A stretch of 64,000 bases of DNA from an uncultured Verrucomicrobiota bacterium (GTDB lineage: Bacteria; Verrucomicrobiota; Verrucomicrobiia; Verrucomicrobiales; Verrucomicrobiaceae): the NCBI GenBank assembly GCA_903838675.1, contig CAILZI010000193.1, positions 1 to 64,000 on the forward strand, in the 5' to 3' direction. Numbering within the stretch: position 1 is the stretch's first letter; each line of letters opens with the position of its first letter. Shown one piece after another: positions 32,331 to 41,433 of this stretch. Made by a program: the position numbers and the translations under genes. The notes under the pieces were generated by a model. The model was not told where the DNA came from. It saw only the letters and a program-made list of their open reading frames with translations, and searched no databases.

Positions 32331-33515
32331 TCAAGCGAGACTCGGTGAAACCGCGCCAAGTTTCTGACTCCAGTCCACCTTGGCGGTCAGAGCCATCAAG
32401 ACGCCGAGCGTGACAATGCAGCCCACGGTGAGCGTCAATCCGGTGAGCCCCTTGAAGAAAAAGCTGTAGCTGAAGAGCACCATGTAGGCAGTCTGCGCGA
32501 CGACAGCGATGCGGAACAGAAAACTCCCGGCTGCAGCGCGCAGATAACCACACACCAGCATCAGCGACGCAGCAGCAGCAATCACAAAGCTGATATGCAC
32601 CGGCACCACATCCAGCATGTAGGAAAACAACAGCGGAAAGGCAAAAAAGCCTGCGGCGAGAAAGAAGTAATTCACCGGATGCAACGATACGCCGCGCGAA
32701 GTGGCTGTGATGATGATCACGACAAAGAACAGCAGCAACGACAACGGCGCATAAAAGGAGATCTGGGCCGCGACGGGACCGGCATTGAGCTCGCGCGGCA
32801 TTTCCAGGCTGATGCCCGGCGCGGAAATGGCGTCTTCGTATTTCCAGATGAGTGCCATCCCTTTCTCAGTTGGCTTGCGGTCAGTGGGTGAGCTAATCGG
32901 AAAATTCACATCCGTAAAGTCGGTGTTCATGGTGAGGTTGAAGTCACGAATCCGGCTGGCATCGGCAAAGGCGTAGCGCCAGAAGTCCATGCCACGGCAT
33001 TCGTAGCTGACGTTGATAGGGATGCTTTCTCCTGGAGCCAGCTGCACACTGTCCGAGATCACACCGTCCTGCGGTGCGGCCACAGAGCGGCGCATCGAAG
33101 CACCTTCGCCGAGTGTGAATTGGATTTTGTCGAGCAGGGTCTTTCCAGCGGGTAGATCAAAGCCCACATTGAGCGACTGCGTGATGGCAGTGGTGTTGGT
33201 GAAGGTGTAGGCCCCTTCAACCTTCACACTGTAGGTGCGGTGCCAGAGCAGCCCCATTTTGACGGGTTGATAAGCGAGCTGCACTTTGACATCGCTCTTC
33301 GCCGGCTGGAGAACAATGCTGGTTCCGCTGGAGGAAGTGTAGCGCGCCACCGGATGCTTTTGCACCAGGTCCGGTCCCCAGCGCCCGCTGACATCATCTC
33401 CGGTTTGATAGCTCACGTGGGCCGTGCGTTGGGTGATGACGCCGCCCAGCAGCCACCAAGCGATGGTGGTGCAGACGAAGATAACGGCGATAGTGATGAG
33501 ATGTGTGACTTTCAT
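32331..33515 (-). CDS. creD: CreD family inner-membrane protein
   Basis: The product is 394 residues. An N-terminal TM helix (about 7-27), a periplasmic beta-rich domain (about 35-240), and five or six C-terminal TM helices (about 245-380) with VSLHPVNYFFLAAGFFAFPL and VPVHISFVIAAAASLMLVCG, the layout of CreD. In Enterobacteria and Aeromonas CreD is the most strongly CreB-induced gene and contributes to envelope integrity. It is about 12% shorter than E. coli CreD. It lies 35 nt after the 380-residue gene and 85 nt before creB. Confidence 0.85.
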   Translation of the reverse strand: MKVTHLITIAVIFVCTTIAWWLLGGVITQRTAHVSYQTGDDVSGRWGPDLVQKHPVARYTSSSGTSIVLQPAKSDVKVQLAYQPVKMGLLWHRTYSVKVEGAYTFTNTTAITQSLNVGFDLPAGKTLLDKIQFTLGEGASMRRSVAAPQDGVISDSVQLAPGESIPINVSYECRGMDFWRYAFADASRIRDFNLTMNTDFTDVNFPISSPTDRKPTEKGMALIWKYEDAISAPGISLEMPRELNAGPVAAQISFYAPLSLLLFFVVIIITATSRGVSLHPVNYFFLAAGFFAFPLLFSYMLDVVPVHISFVIAAAASLMLVCGYLRAAAGSFLFRIAVVAQTAYMVLFSYSFFFKGLTGLTLTVGCIVTLGVLMALTAKVDWSQKLGAVSPSLA

Positions 33516-33550
33516 GGCAATGATGAGTTGAGGTTGGGGTGTGGGTGAAA

Positions 33551-34693
33551 TCAGTTGGCGGTGCGTTTACGGTAGGTGATGCGGGCCTGGGGCTGTTGAT
33601 CGCGACAAAGAGATTTACGCAGGTGAAGACCGGGCGCGGTGGCCTTGTCGGTCACAGGATCCACGTTGCCGCTGAAGCTGAGGTCGTAGGTGGCGGGAAA
33701 CTGCACATTCCAGTCGATCTGCTTCGCAAACAGCGGTGTTTGCGGCAGCGCGAGATCGAGTTCGCCTTCCGCGAACTGCAAGGGCGCGAGCGCAGCGGTG
33801 AAAGAGATCTTCACCTCTGACTCCGCACCGTCGGTGGCGGGATCATCGAGAGGAACCTCCACGCAATTCCCTTCTCCAACGCCGGGACGCACGGGATCTC
33901 CATTCACATGGCACTGCAGCAGTTTGGCGGACTCAGGAAGCTGTAAGATGAGTTTGGCCGGGTGATCATGGCGCACCGTGATCGCACCTTCAGTCAGCGC
34001 AGAGCCGTCTCGAACGACCTGCGTGGTGTACAAAGCGGTGGAAACGATGGCGTCATCCGTGAAGCTAGCGATGCGCGACTGTGCGGCCCTGTGTGCATCT
34101 TCGAATGTGAAGGTGACCTCGCCACCCACTGCCGGAAGCGCGGCGATCCCTGCATTCGTCAGAATTTGCGTCATGACACCGTGTTGCTGGCGCAAGACTT
34201 TGCCCTCGGGCAGTTCCTTGACCTCGAGCGAGGCAATGGGTGCTGCAGCGAGATGCAGCGTGGTCCCCTGCCCTGGTTTGGCGAGCGCGAAAGTCAGCTT
34301 CACATTCTGCGCACCCGCTTTGTCAGTGATGAGGCAAAGCTGGTCACCGGTGACGACGAGACGCGCATCCTTGGGCTCCACGGTGAGCACTCCTGTAGCA
34401 GCCCCCGCGAGGGGAACCGTGTGCCACTCGCCATCGAAGTTCGCCACCTGCATCTCGGCGGTGACGGTAGTGCCCTGGGGATCGAGATGGTACAGCGCGG
34501 AGAGAAGAGCCGCAGGAACCGGTGGCGGCGGTTTGCTGGCGGGAGGTGGCGGTTCCTTGGGCAGCGTGGCCGCGATGAGGCGTTTGAGTTCGCCGTAAGT
34601 GATGCGCACTTCGCTCTCATCGAGCGTGGCACTGGTGACGGTTTGAGCCAGCAAAGCGCTGGCTCCCAGCAGGAGAAGAATGAGTGGTTTCAT
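33551..34693 (-). CDS. Secreted protein, first gene of the cre operon
   Basis: The product is 380 residues with signal peptide (LILLLLGASALLAQ). The body is beta-rich, with a Pro-rich hinge (EPPPPASKPPPPVPA) near residue 50 and segments such as DDAIVSTALYTTQVVRDGSA and HVNGDPVRPGVGEGNCVEVP. I do not recognise the family; it is not CreA. It is the first gene after the cre-tag array and is therefore a predicted direct CreB target acting in the envelope with CreD. Confidence 0.75.
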   Translation of the reverse strand: MKPLILLLLGASALLAQTVTSATLDESEVRITYGELKRLIAATLPKEPPPPASKPPPPVPAALLSALYHLDPQGTTVTAEMQVANFDGEWHTVPLAGAATGVLTVEPKDARLVVTGDQLCLITDKAGAQNVKLTFALAKPGQGTTLHLAAAPIASLEVKELPEGKVLRQQHGVMTQILTNAGIAALPAVGGEVTFTFEDAHRAAQSRIASFTDDAIVSTALYTTQVVRDGSALTEGAITVRHDHPAKLILQLPESAKLLQCHVNGDPVRPGVGEGNCVEVPLDDPATDGAESEVKISFTAALAPLQFAEGELDLALPQTPLFAKQIDWNVQFPATYDLSFSGNVDPVTDKATAPGLHLRKSLCRDQQPQARITYRKRTAN

Positions 34694-34716
34694 CGACGCC
34701 CAAACTCAAAAGCCAC

Positions 34717-34754
34717 ATGAAACCTTGATGAAGCGGGGATGAAATGAACGTGAA
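34717..34754 (-). promoter_or_regulatory. Array of four cre-tag half-sites (CreB operator)
   Basis: On the minus strand the order is TTCAC-N6-TTCAT-N6-TTCAT-N6-TTCAT: plus-strand pentamers at 34717-34721, 34728-34732, 34739-34743 (ATGAA) and 34750-34754 (GTGAA), an exact 11-bp period. The known CreB tag is TTCACNNNNNNTTCAC. The array ends 24 nt before the start of the cre operon and about 80 nt before the divergent haem dehydrogenase, so it may control both. Confidence 0.7.
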
Positions 34755-34831
34755 AACACATTCCACAAATTCGCAAACTGCCCAAAGGAAGACTCAGGAC
34801 TGGAGCGTTGGTATCTCACCTCTTTACCGTC

Positions 34832-37276
34832 ATGCCAAGAATCTATCTCTTCCTTCTCATTTGCAGCAGCCTTTTAAAGGCTGCCGGAGTGCCGCCCGCG
34901 TTACGCGAATATGCTCTGCCCGAAGCCGCAAAACTGCAGGATGATCAAGGGCGCGACAATGGCGTGCGGTTTGTGGATCTGAACGGCGACGGCAATGAGG
35001 ACATCGTGCTTTCCAATGCGCGTGAATACGGCGTGTTTCTCTTTGTGCCCAAGGAGCGGGCCAAGAAGGGGCTGCAATGGAATGAAGGCTGGTCGCAGGT
35101 GATGCGCGAAGGCAAGGCGGGAGATGCCAACAGCCTGCCACTGATCGTGCACGCGGATGGCAGTGACAACGGCGTCTCCTTTCACGATGGCGCCATGTGG
35201 AGCGGGACAAAGCAGCGCATTCCGTTTACTGAATTGCTGAAGGTGCCCGGCCCCGAGCCCAAATCGCCGCAGGACTCACTCAAGGCACTGCATGTGAAGC
35301 CGGGATTTGAGGCCATGCTGGTTGCTGCCGAGCCGCTGGTGCAGGATCCCGTCTTCATTGACTGGGATGCCAAAGGCCGCATGTGGGTCGTTGAAATGGG
35401 CGACTACCCCTTTGCTCCCGGTGAAAAGACAAAGGATGGCAGCGTGGGCCAGGAGAAAGTTTCTGAGCTGCAAACGGGGCGCGTGAAAATCCTGGAGGAC
35501 ACCAATGGCGACGGCGTGTACGACAAGTCCACCCTGTTCATCGAAGGCCTGAGGCATCCCACCGGCCTCGCGTTGTGGAAAAGCGGGGTCTTCATCGCCA
35601 ACATCCCAGACATTTTCTACGCCGAAGACACGGATGGCGATGGCAAGTGCGACAAGCGTGAAACGTGGTTCACCGGCTTCACCGCGGGCAATCCGCAGCA
35701 TCTGGTAAACGGCTTCTGCTGGGGACTCGACGGCTGGCTCTACGGAGCGAATGGCGACAGCGGCGGCGACATCACCTGCGTTAAGACCGGCAAGAAAATC
35801 GCCCTCGGCACGAATGATTTCCGCTTTGATCCACGCAGCGGCGAATTCGCGCTCGAAGGCGGTCGCAGCCAGTATGGCAAGTGGCGCGATGATTTCGGCA
35901 ACTGGTTCGGCAACAACAACAGCACCATCGGCTGGCACTACTGGCTGCCGTTTCGTTATCTCGATCGCCACCCAGAAGTCGTGGTCAAATCCATCCGCAG
36001 CGACATGAATGATGAAAAGCGCATCTTCCCCGCCAGCCCTCCCGTGCGCCGGTTCAATCAGGGTAGCGCCATCAACACGCTGACCTCCGGATGCTCACCT
36101 ATGCCTTTTCGTGACAGCACGTTCGGCACCGATGGCGCGCAGGTGATGCTCATCTGCGAACCGGCCAACAATCTCGTGCATCGCGAAGTGCTGAACTACG
36201 ACGGCGGCACCATCACCAGCAGACGCCATCCAGACGATGTGGAAAGTGAGTTTCTCGCCAGTGAGGACAACTGGTTCCGCCCCAGCATGGCACGCACAGG
36301 GCCGGATGGCGCATTGTACGTGGTGGACATGTACCGCCTTGTTTTGGAGCACCCGGAGTGGATTCCGGCGGAGATTGCACACGGTCTGGATTTGCGCGCG
36401 GGGGAGGATCGCGGAAGGATTTACCGCATCAGTAAGAAGGGACAGCCAAAAGGCACCACCGCAATATCCAATCCCATTGCAGCGATGGGGTCAGCCAATG
36501 GGTGGATGCGCGACACCGCACAGCGATTGTTGATTGAGCGACAGGAGACGTCTGCGGTCGCTGATTTGAAGCCACTGCTGGGTGCCTCACCGGCAGTGAG
36601 AATCCAGGCGGCATTCACGCTGATGCAGCTCGGCGGCATGAGCGCGGAAGAAGTGTTTGCCTTGATCCAGCCGCTGAAACCGCAGGTGCGTGCCGGAGCC
36701 TTGACTGCCACCGGCTCGCAGTCGGATGAAGTATTCAGCGAGTTTGAGAAGGTAATGTTGAAGCAGGTGCCACAGAAAGCGCCAAGCAAGGTGGTGATGC
36801 CGGTCATCACTGACCAGAACCCGAACCGGCAGAAGGTTGTGGCCAAATACGTGACTGACGCAGTCAATCTCAGTGGCGATGCAAAGCGCGGCGCCGCTGT
36901 GTTTCAGAAAGTCTGCATGGTCTGCCACAAAGTGCGTGAACTGGGTGTGGAAGTCGGCCCTGATCTGACAACAGTGGCCACCAAGCCGCGGGAGCAACTG
37001 ATCGAGGCAATCTTTGATCCAAACCGCGCCGTGGAGCAGCGCAACGCGGCCACTCAGGTCACAAAGAAAGACCAAAGCTTGATCGTGGGCCAGTTGGCTG
37101 CTGAAACGCCGGGAAACATCACGATTCGCCTGCCCGGCGGTTCTGACGTGGTGGTATTGCGCAGCGATATCCGCGAACTTAAAACGCTGACGACTTCGAT
37201 CATGCCCGAAGGACTGGAGAGCGTGCTCACTGCGCAGGATGTGGCAGATGTGCTGATGTATATTGGGAGCAAGTAG
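34832..37276 (+). CDS. PVC-type membrane-bound dehydrogenase with C-terminal haem site
   Basis: The product is 814 residues from ATG 34832 with signal peptide (IYLFLLICSSLLKAAG). An FG-GAP-like stretch near the start (VRFVDLNGDGNEDIVLSN) is followed by a six-bladed propeller dehydrogenase domain (VDPVFIDWDAKGRMWVVEMG; LVNGFCWGLDGWLYGANGDS; ARTGPDGALYVVDMYR), HEAT-like repeats (about 565-650) and a cytochrome c domain with CMVCH (C695, C698, H699). This is the TIGR02604/TIGR02603 architecture typical of Planctomycetes and Verrucomicrobia. It is probably periplasmic and oxidises an unknown sugar or alcohol. Confidence 0.9.
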   Translation: MPRIYLFLLICSSLLKAAGVPPALREYALPEAAKLQDDQGRDNGVRFVDLNGDGNEDIVLSNAREYGVFLFVPKERAKKGLQWNEGWSQVMREGKAGDANSLPLIVHADGSDNGVSFHDGAMWSGTKQRIPFTELLKVPGPEPKSPQDSLKALHVKPGFEAMLVAAEPLVQDPVFIDWDAKGRMWVVEMGDYPFAPGEKTKDGSVGQEKVSELQTGRVKILEDTNGDGVYDKSTLFIEGLRHPTGLALWKSGVFIANIPDIFYAEDTDGDGKCDKRETWFTGFTAGNPQHLVNGFCWGLDGWLYGANGDSGGDITCVKTGKKIALGTNDFRFDPRSGEFALEGGRSQYGKWRDDFGNWFGNNNSTIGWHYWLPFRYLDRHPEVVVKSIRSDMNDEKRIFPASPPVRRFNQGSAINTLTSGCSPMPFRDSTFGTDGAQVMLICEPANNLVHREVLNYDGGTITSRRHPDDVESEFLASEDNWFRPSMARTGPDGALYVVDMYRLVLEHPEWIPAEIAHGLDLRAGEDRGRIYRISKKGQPKGTTAISNPIAAMGSANGWMRDTAQRLLIERQETSAVADLKPLLGASPAVRIQAAFTLMQLGGMSAEEVFALIQPLKPQVRAGALTATGSQSDEVFSEFEKVMLKQVPQKAPSKVVMPVITDQNPNRQKVVAKYVTDAVNLSGDAKRGAAVFQKVCMVCHKVRELGVEVGPDLTTVATKPREQLIEAIFDPNRAVEQRNAATQVTKKDQSLIVGQLAAETPGNITIRLPGGSDVVVLRSDIRELKTLTTSIMPEGLESVLTAQDVADVLMYIGSK

Positions 37277-37342
37277 GGAGTGAGACCAGCGGGTCAGGCT
37301 GCGAAGATGCGAAGCGAAACCACGACTCCTTGGTGCCCCCAG

Positions 37343-38563
37343 TTACTTCACATCGCGCCATAGCCAGCGCAGTGCCTCGGGCAGGTTGGGGGCCATGCCT
37401 TTACTGCCGTGGAAGCATTGGGTCCAGTCGATGCGGAAGTCGTAGTCCTTGTACTTCAGCGCGGCGGCCATTTGTTTGTTGGCGATGGGCCAGTTGCCGA
37501 ATTTGTTGTCGAGATCGTTTTCCCCATCAAGGAGGTAGATGCGGATGGGTTTGCGCTCCGAGGCGCGGATCAGCGAGGGATAGACATCTCCGCCCTTGAG
37601 ATCTACGAAGGACCCGACCCAGGAGAGTACTTTGCGGAATTTGTCAGGGCGTTCCCACGCGACCGTGAAGGAGCAGATGCCGCCGGAGGAACCGCCCGCA
37701 ATGGCCCAGGCTTCGGGCTGTGGACGAAACTTGGTTTGATAACGCCTGGCAATCTCGGGCAGAATTTCTTCGATCAAAAATGTCGCATAGTCAGGGCCAA
37801 GGGAGTCGTACTCAAAGCCTCGATTGCCAGCCTTCTCACCGGGCTTTTGCTTCGTCATGCGCCCCGGATCAATGAAGACGCCCACGGTGCGTGGCATCTC
37901 TTTTTTATGGATGAGATTGTCGAAGACCACCGAGGCACGCATGGAGCCGTTGGGATCAACATGGCGCGTACCATCCTGCCAGACCATGAGGCAGGTTTCC
38001 TCGCCGGGCTGGAATCCTGCAGGCAGATAGACAGTCACGGCCCGCATCGTGTCGGGGAAGACTTCACTGGCGTTCCACTCGAACTTCTCCAGCCTGCCTT
38101 GTGGCACATCTTTGTGCGGCAGGCTGTCGGCGGTGTAGTCGTAATATTCGACGTGTACGGTGCCTGCGAGGTGGGGCATGCCCTCGGATTCCACTCGGTA
38201 GCCAGTTTCTGTGAAGTTGGGCATTTCGGTGACGAGCACCTGCAGTCCGCCATCGCCCACCGGCACCATTTCGCCTATCAAAGTACCGTCCTGCTGCACG
38301 ACACGCGCGGGTTTGGGATCAATAATGGCCCAGGCGACCGTGGTGGCCTCGATCTTCGCCGCCGCCCTGCCCTGCGTCAGGTTCTGCCGGCCAAAGAGGC
38401 GCAGGACCTGATCATGCAGCACCTGCAGCTCCTCGGGGCGTGATGTTTTTGCCAAAGCAGCAGCAATCTGCCGGGGTGTGATGGATGGCGGCGCACCCGG
38501 TTTGTTTTGAGCAGAACTGGAAGTGACCGCAAAGAGAAACAACGAAAGGAGGGCAAGACGCAT
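37343..38563 (-). CDS. Secreted esterase (enterochelin-esterase-like)
   Basis: The product is 406 residues from ATG 38563 with signal peptide (LALLSLFLFAVTSSSAQ). An N-terminal immunoglobulin-like region (about 90-170) is followed by an esterase D/Fes-type alpha/beta hydrolase: LPAGFQPGEETCLMVWQDG, nucleophile Ser in AIAGGSSGGICSFTVAWE, Asp in LLDGENDLDN and a C-terminal His in WTQCFHGSKGMAP. Verrucomicrobial homologues are annotated as putative esterases that may cleave acetyl or feruloyl groups from polysaccharides; the substrate is unknown. It is convergent with the haem dehydrogenase. Confidence 0.88.
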   Translation of the reverse strand: MRLALLSLFLFAVTSSSAQNKPGAPPSITPRQIAAALAKTSRPEELQVLHDQVLRLFGRQNLTQGRAAAKIEATTVAWAIIDPKPARVVQQDGTLIGEMVPVGDGGLQVLVTEMPNFTETGYRVESEGMPHLAGTVHVEYYDYTADSLPHKDVPQGRLEKFEWNASEVFPDTMRAVTVYLPAGFQPGEETCLMVWQDGTRHVDPNGSMRASVVFDNLIHKKEMPRTVGVFIDPGRMTKQKPGEKAGNRGFEYDSLGPDYATFLIEEILPEIARRYQTKFRPQPEAWAIAGGSSGGICSFTVAWERPDKFRKVLSWVGSFVDLKGGDVYPSLIRASERKPIRIYLLDGENDLDNKFGNWPIANKQMAAALKYKDYDFRIDWTQCFHGSKGMAPNLPEALRWLWRDVK

Positions 38564-38678
38564 GTATGGGGTTCCTAACGCCACAGGATGCGGTGGAATA
38601 TCGCTGTTTTGACGCGATGCAGTTTTAGCGAGGGACGAGATGGTGAATATTGGGGAGTTGGAGCCCCCGCTCCATGGT

Positions 38679-39395
38679 TTACAGCGATGCCGTAAACGGT
38701 GTCCTGCCATGCGGCAGAGCAGCAGCCGTGCGCAGACGTGCCTCAATACCGTCCATCATCGCACGCACGTGGCGCCACTTGGTGCGGTCACGCATGAGGT
38801 CCATGCTCTTTTCAAACGATCCCCACTGAATGACCTCGATGTCCACATGGCGCACGCCCCAGTTATCCATCATGGAGCGGCTGGGTTTGTACAAATCGAT
38901 CGTGCCGGTGCCGACAAGGGCGCTGCCATAATCATCGACCACGTAAGTGATCCCAGGCTGGCCAGCGATGCGGAATACTGTACCGACAGGAAAGCGCGAC
39001 CAGTCTGCCGCAGCGCTGCGTACGCTGCCAAATCTCAAATTCGTTCCGATCGCGTTCTTCACCCCATAAATGATGTGGTCACTTTCATTGTGCGTATAAG
39101 CGGTGGTGCGCACGCGCATCTGAGAATTGCGATACAAATTTGAATATGGCATCAACGGCGGCTTCGGGTCCTCGAGTACAAAGGTGTAGCGCTTGATTGT
39201 GCTGGGACGGAACGGAACATTGTTCGCCAAAGCCTTGCGCACCTCGTATTTGACGCCGGTTTGCAGAGGAGCAGACGACTTGTTCCTCATTTCCTTCCAC
39301 GCGGAAAGCAGAGATTGCTGGGGCAGAGCGCAGGCAGAAAGCGAGGCAATCCAGACACCACATAGGCCAGAGGTCATCAAACGTGAGTTGTACAT
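38679..39395 (-). CDS. 3D-domain (MltA-like barrel) lipoprotein
   Basis: The product is 238 residues. Signal with lipobox-like SLSAC. Residues about 95-190 form a 3D domain, named for its conserved Asp residues: MRVRTTAYTHNE at the start, FPVGTVFRIAG, and YVVDDYGSALVGTGTIDLYK at the end. Such domains occur in lytic transglycosylases and cell-wall-active proteins. The short C-terminal helix region is unique. The upstream 180 bp is strikingly AT-rich and holds a good promoter candidate (39423-39451). Confidence 0.8.
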   Translation of the reverse strand: MYNSRLMTSGLCGVWIASLSACALPQQSLLSAWKEMRNKSSAPLQTGVKYEVRKALANNVPFRPSTIKRYTFVLEDPKPPLMPYSNLYRNSQMRVRTTAYTHNESDHIIYGVKNAIGTNLRFGSVRSAAADWSRFPVGTVFRIAGQPGITYVVDDYGSALVGTGTIDLYKPSRSMMDNWGVRHVDIEVIQWGSFEKSMDLMRDRTKWRHVRAMMDGIEARLRTAAALPHGRTPFTASL

Positions 39396-39422
39396 GGCTA
39401 AATATTTTTTTAATTACGAAAA

Positions 39423-39451
39423 CATATACCGTAATTTTCATACATCTTCAA
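39423..39451 (-). promoter_or_regulatory. Promoter candidate in an AT-rich island
   Basis: On the minus strand TTGAAG (39451-39446), a 17-nt spacer and TATATG (39428-39423) precede the 3D-domain gene, whose ATG is at 39395. The island 39396-39520 is far more AT-rich than the window and carries a perfect 13-nt palindrome, GTTAAAGTTTAAC (39476-39488), a possible operator. Confidence 0.45.
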
Positions 39452-39574
39452 TATAAAAAGAATGGTTTCCATATTGTTAAAGTTTAACGTATCTTAATTT
39501 CCATAAATTTTGCACAGACCGCGCTTCAGCCTGCGAGCCTTTTGGGCTGGTGGATATTCCCTCGTTTCGCCTTT

Positions 39575-40933
39575 TTACTCCGCCTGCGCTTCCCAGAGCT
39601 TCCGCCAGTGATCCAGTCGCTCTTTGATCCGGGCTTCGAGGCCGTTGGCGGTAGGATCGTAGTACTGTCGGCCACCTTCCAGGCAGCGCTGGGGGACAAA
39701 GCCGCCTTCGTAATTGTGCGGGTAGAGGTACCCTTCGCCGTGGCCAAACTCCTTGGCTGCTTTTTTGTGATGCGCGTCCCGGAGGTGCTTGGGCACCGGC
39801 AGGGTGCGGCCGTTTTTCACATCTTCCAATGCGGCATCGATGGCCGTGTAGGAGCGGTTGCTCTTGGGCGCAGTGGCATTGTAGATGGTGGCATGCGCGA
39901 GGATGATGCGTGCCTCGGGCATGCCGATGAATTCGACGGCCTGTTGGGCGGCGACGGCTACGCGCAGGGCATTGCTGTCGGCCATGCCGATGTCTTCGCT
40001 GGCAGCGATGACAATACGCCGGGCGATGAAACGGATGTCCTCCCCGGCATAGAGCATTTTGGCCAGCCAGTAGAGGGCGGCATCGGGGTCTGAAGCGCGC
40101 ATGCTTTTGATGAAGGCGCTGATGGTGTCGTAATGGGCGTCGCCGTCGCCATCATAGACGACGGTCTTTTGCTGCACGGATTCCTCCGCAGCATTCAGCG
40201 TGATCACAATCTCGCCTGCGGCATCCGGCTGAGTGGAGAGGACGGCAAGTTCCAGCGCATTGAGGCAGCGGCGGGCATCGCCATCTGCCACGGTGGCGAG
40301 GTGCAGGCGTGCGTCTGGCTCGATGCGGGCGTGCATGCCGCCGAGACCGCGCTCCACATCACTCAAAGCGCGGTCCATGAGGGATTCGAGGTCAGGGATG
40401 CCCAGCGGCTCCAGCGTGAAGACCTGGGAGCGGCTGACCAGCGGGCTGTTCACATAGAAGAAGGGATTGTGCGTGGTAGCGCCGATGAAACGCAGCGTGC
40501 CGCGCTCCAGATGCGGCAGCAGCACGTCCTGCTGCGCCTTGTTGAAGCGGTGGATCTCATCCACAAAGAGGATGGTCGTCTTGTTGTAGAGGCGGATGTG
40601 ATGCCCGGCGTTTTCCGCCTCCTTGCGGATGTCCGCCACGCTGCTTTCCACGCCGCTGAGCGTGACGAAGCGCGATTTCGTCTCCTGGGAAATGATGTGC
40701 GCGAGCGTGGTCTTGCCCACACCAGGCGGCCCGTAGAGAATGAGCGACGAGAAGCGGTCCGCCTGCACCGCACGGCGCAGCAGTTTGCCCTCCGCCAGGA
40801 TGTGCTGCTGCCCCACATACTCCACCAGCGTGCGCGGCCTCATACGAGAGGCCAGCGGCGCGCCTGCATGATGCACCGCTGCACCCGCACGTGGCGGTTC
40901 AGGGGGCGGTGAGTCAAAAAAATCGTCGCTCAT
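39575..40933 (-). CDS. rarA: Replication-associated recombination protein A
   Basis: The product is 452 residues from ATG 40933 (the frame extends further without coding character). AAA+ clamp-loader-like ATPase: Walker A GPPGVGKT (68-75), Walker B ILFVDEIHRFNK, sensor 1 GATTHNPFF and arginine finger region (LERGTLRF), then the C-terminal tetramerisation domain with ASDPDAALYWLAKMLYAGED and PEARIILAHATIYNA. RarA/MgsA acts at stalled replication forks. The N-terminal 30 residues are Pro/Ala-rich and variable. The gene is divergent from the Rrf2 regulator. Confidence 0.95.
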   Translation of the reverse strand: MSDDFFDSPPPEPPRAGAAVHHAGAPLASRMRPRTLVEYVGQQHILAEGKLLRRAVQADRFSSLILYGPPGVGKTTLAHIISQETKSRFVTLSGVESSVADIRKEAENAGHHIRLYNKTTILFVDEIHRFNKAQQDVLLPHLERGTLRFIGATTHNPFFYVNSPLVSRSQVFTLEPLGIPDLESLMDRALSDVERGLGGMHARIEPDARLHLATVADGDARRCLNALELAVLSTQPDAAGEIVITLNAAEESVQQKTVVYDGDGDAHYDTISAFIKSMRASDPDAALYWLAKMLYAGEDIRFIARRIVIAASEDIGMADSNALRVAVAAQQAVEFIGMPEARIILAHATIYNATAPKSNRSYTAIDAALEDVKNGRTLPVPKHLRDAHHKKAAKEFGHGEGYLYPHNYEGGFVPQRCLEGGRQYYDPTANGLEARIKERLDHWRKLWEAQAE

Positions 40934-41025
40934 GCGGTGGGAGGGACGATGAATGACGCGGAAACGACCCGGCGGCAAATCGCAGTTTGCACCTGCGGTC
41001 CTTTGATGTTCGATAACACTACCTC

Positions 41026-41433
41026 ATGAAGCTCTCCAAAAAAGCCGAATACGCCCTCCGCGCCCTCGTGGCGATGGGGCGTGAGCGCGAGGGCACGAAT
41101 TTCTCCATCCAAGATCTGGCCAGCAAGGAGCATATCCCACTCAAGTTCCTAGAACAGATCCTGCTGGCCCTCAAAAACGGCGGCCTGCTGCGCAGCAAAC
41201 GAGGCGTAGGCGGCGGTTATCAACTCGTCACCCATCCTGCCCGTATAACGATTGGAGAGGTGGTGACGCTGTTTGACGGGCCGTTTGATCCCGTGCCAGG
41301 GGCGGATCAGGATGCGCTGGGGCAGGTCTTCAGCGGGCTGCGGGAGCAGGTGGCGCAGTGGTTTGCGGAGCACACGGTGGCGCAGATCATTGCGAAGGAA
41401 CGCTCGCGTGAGACGGTGTCGTTTGATATTTGA
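41026..41433 (+). CDS. Rrf2-family transcription regulator without cysteines
   Basis: The product is 135 residues. Winged helix (KKAEYALRALVAMG; IPLKFLEQILLALKNGGLL; SKRGVGGGYQLVTHPARITI) with dimerisation helix. There is no cysteine at all, so it cannot bind an Fe-S cluster as IscR or NsrR do; it is closer to CymR, the Rrf2 regulator of sulfur metabolism, which also lacks a cluster. It is convergent with a sulfate-exporter-family gene with abutting stops (41431-41436, TGATCA), which is consistent with a sulfur-related role but does not prove it. Confidence 0.85.
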   Translation: MKLSKKAEYALRALVAMGREREGTNFSIQDLASKEHIPLKFLEQILLALKNGGLLRSKRGVGGGYQLVTHPARITIGEVVTLFDGPFDPVPGADQDALGQVFSGLREQVAQWFAEHTVAQIIAKERSRETVSFDI

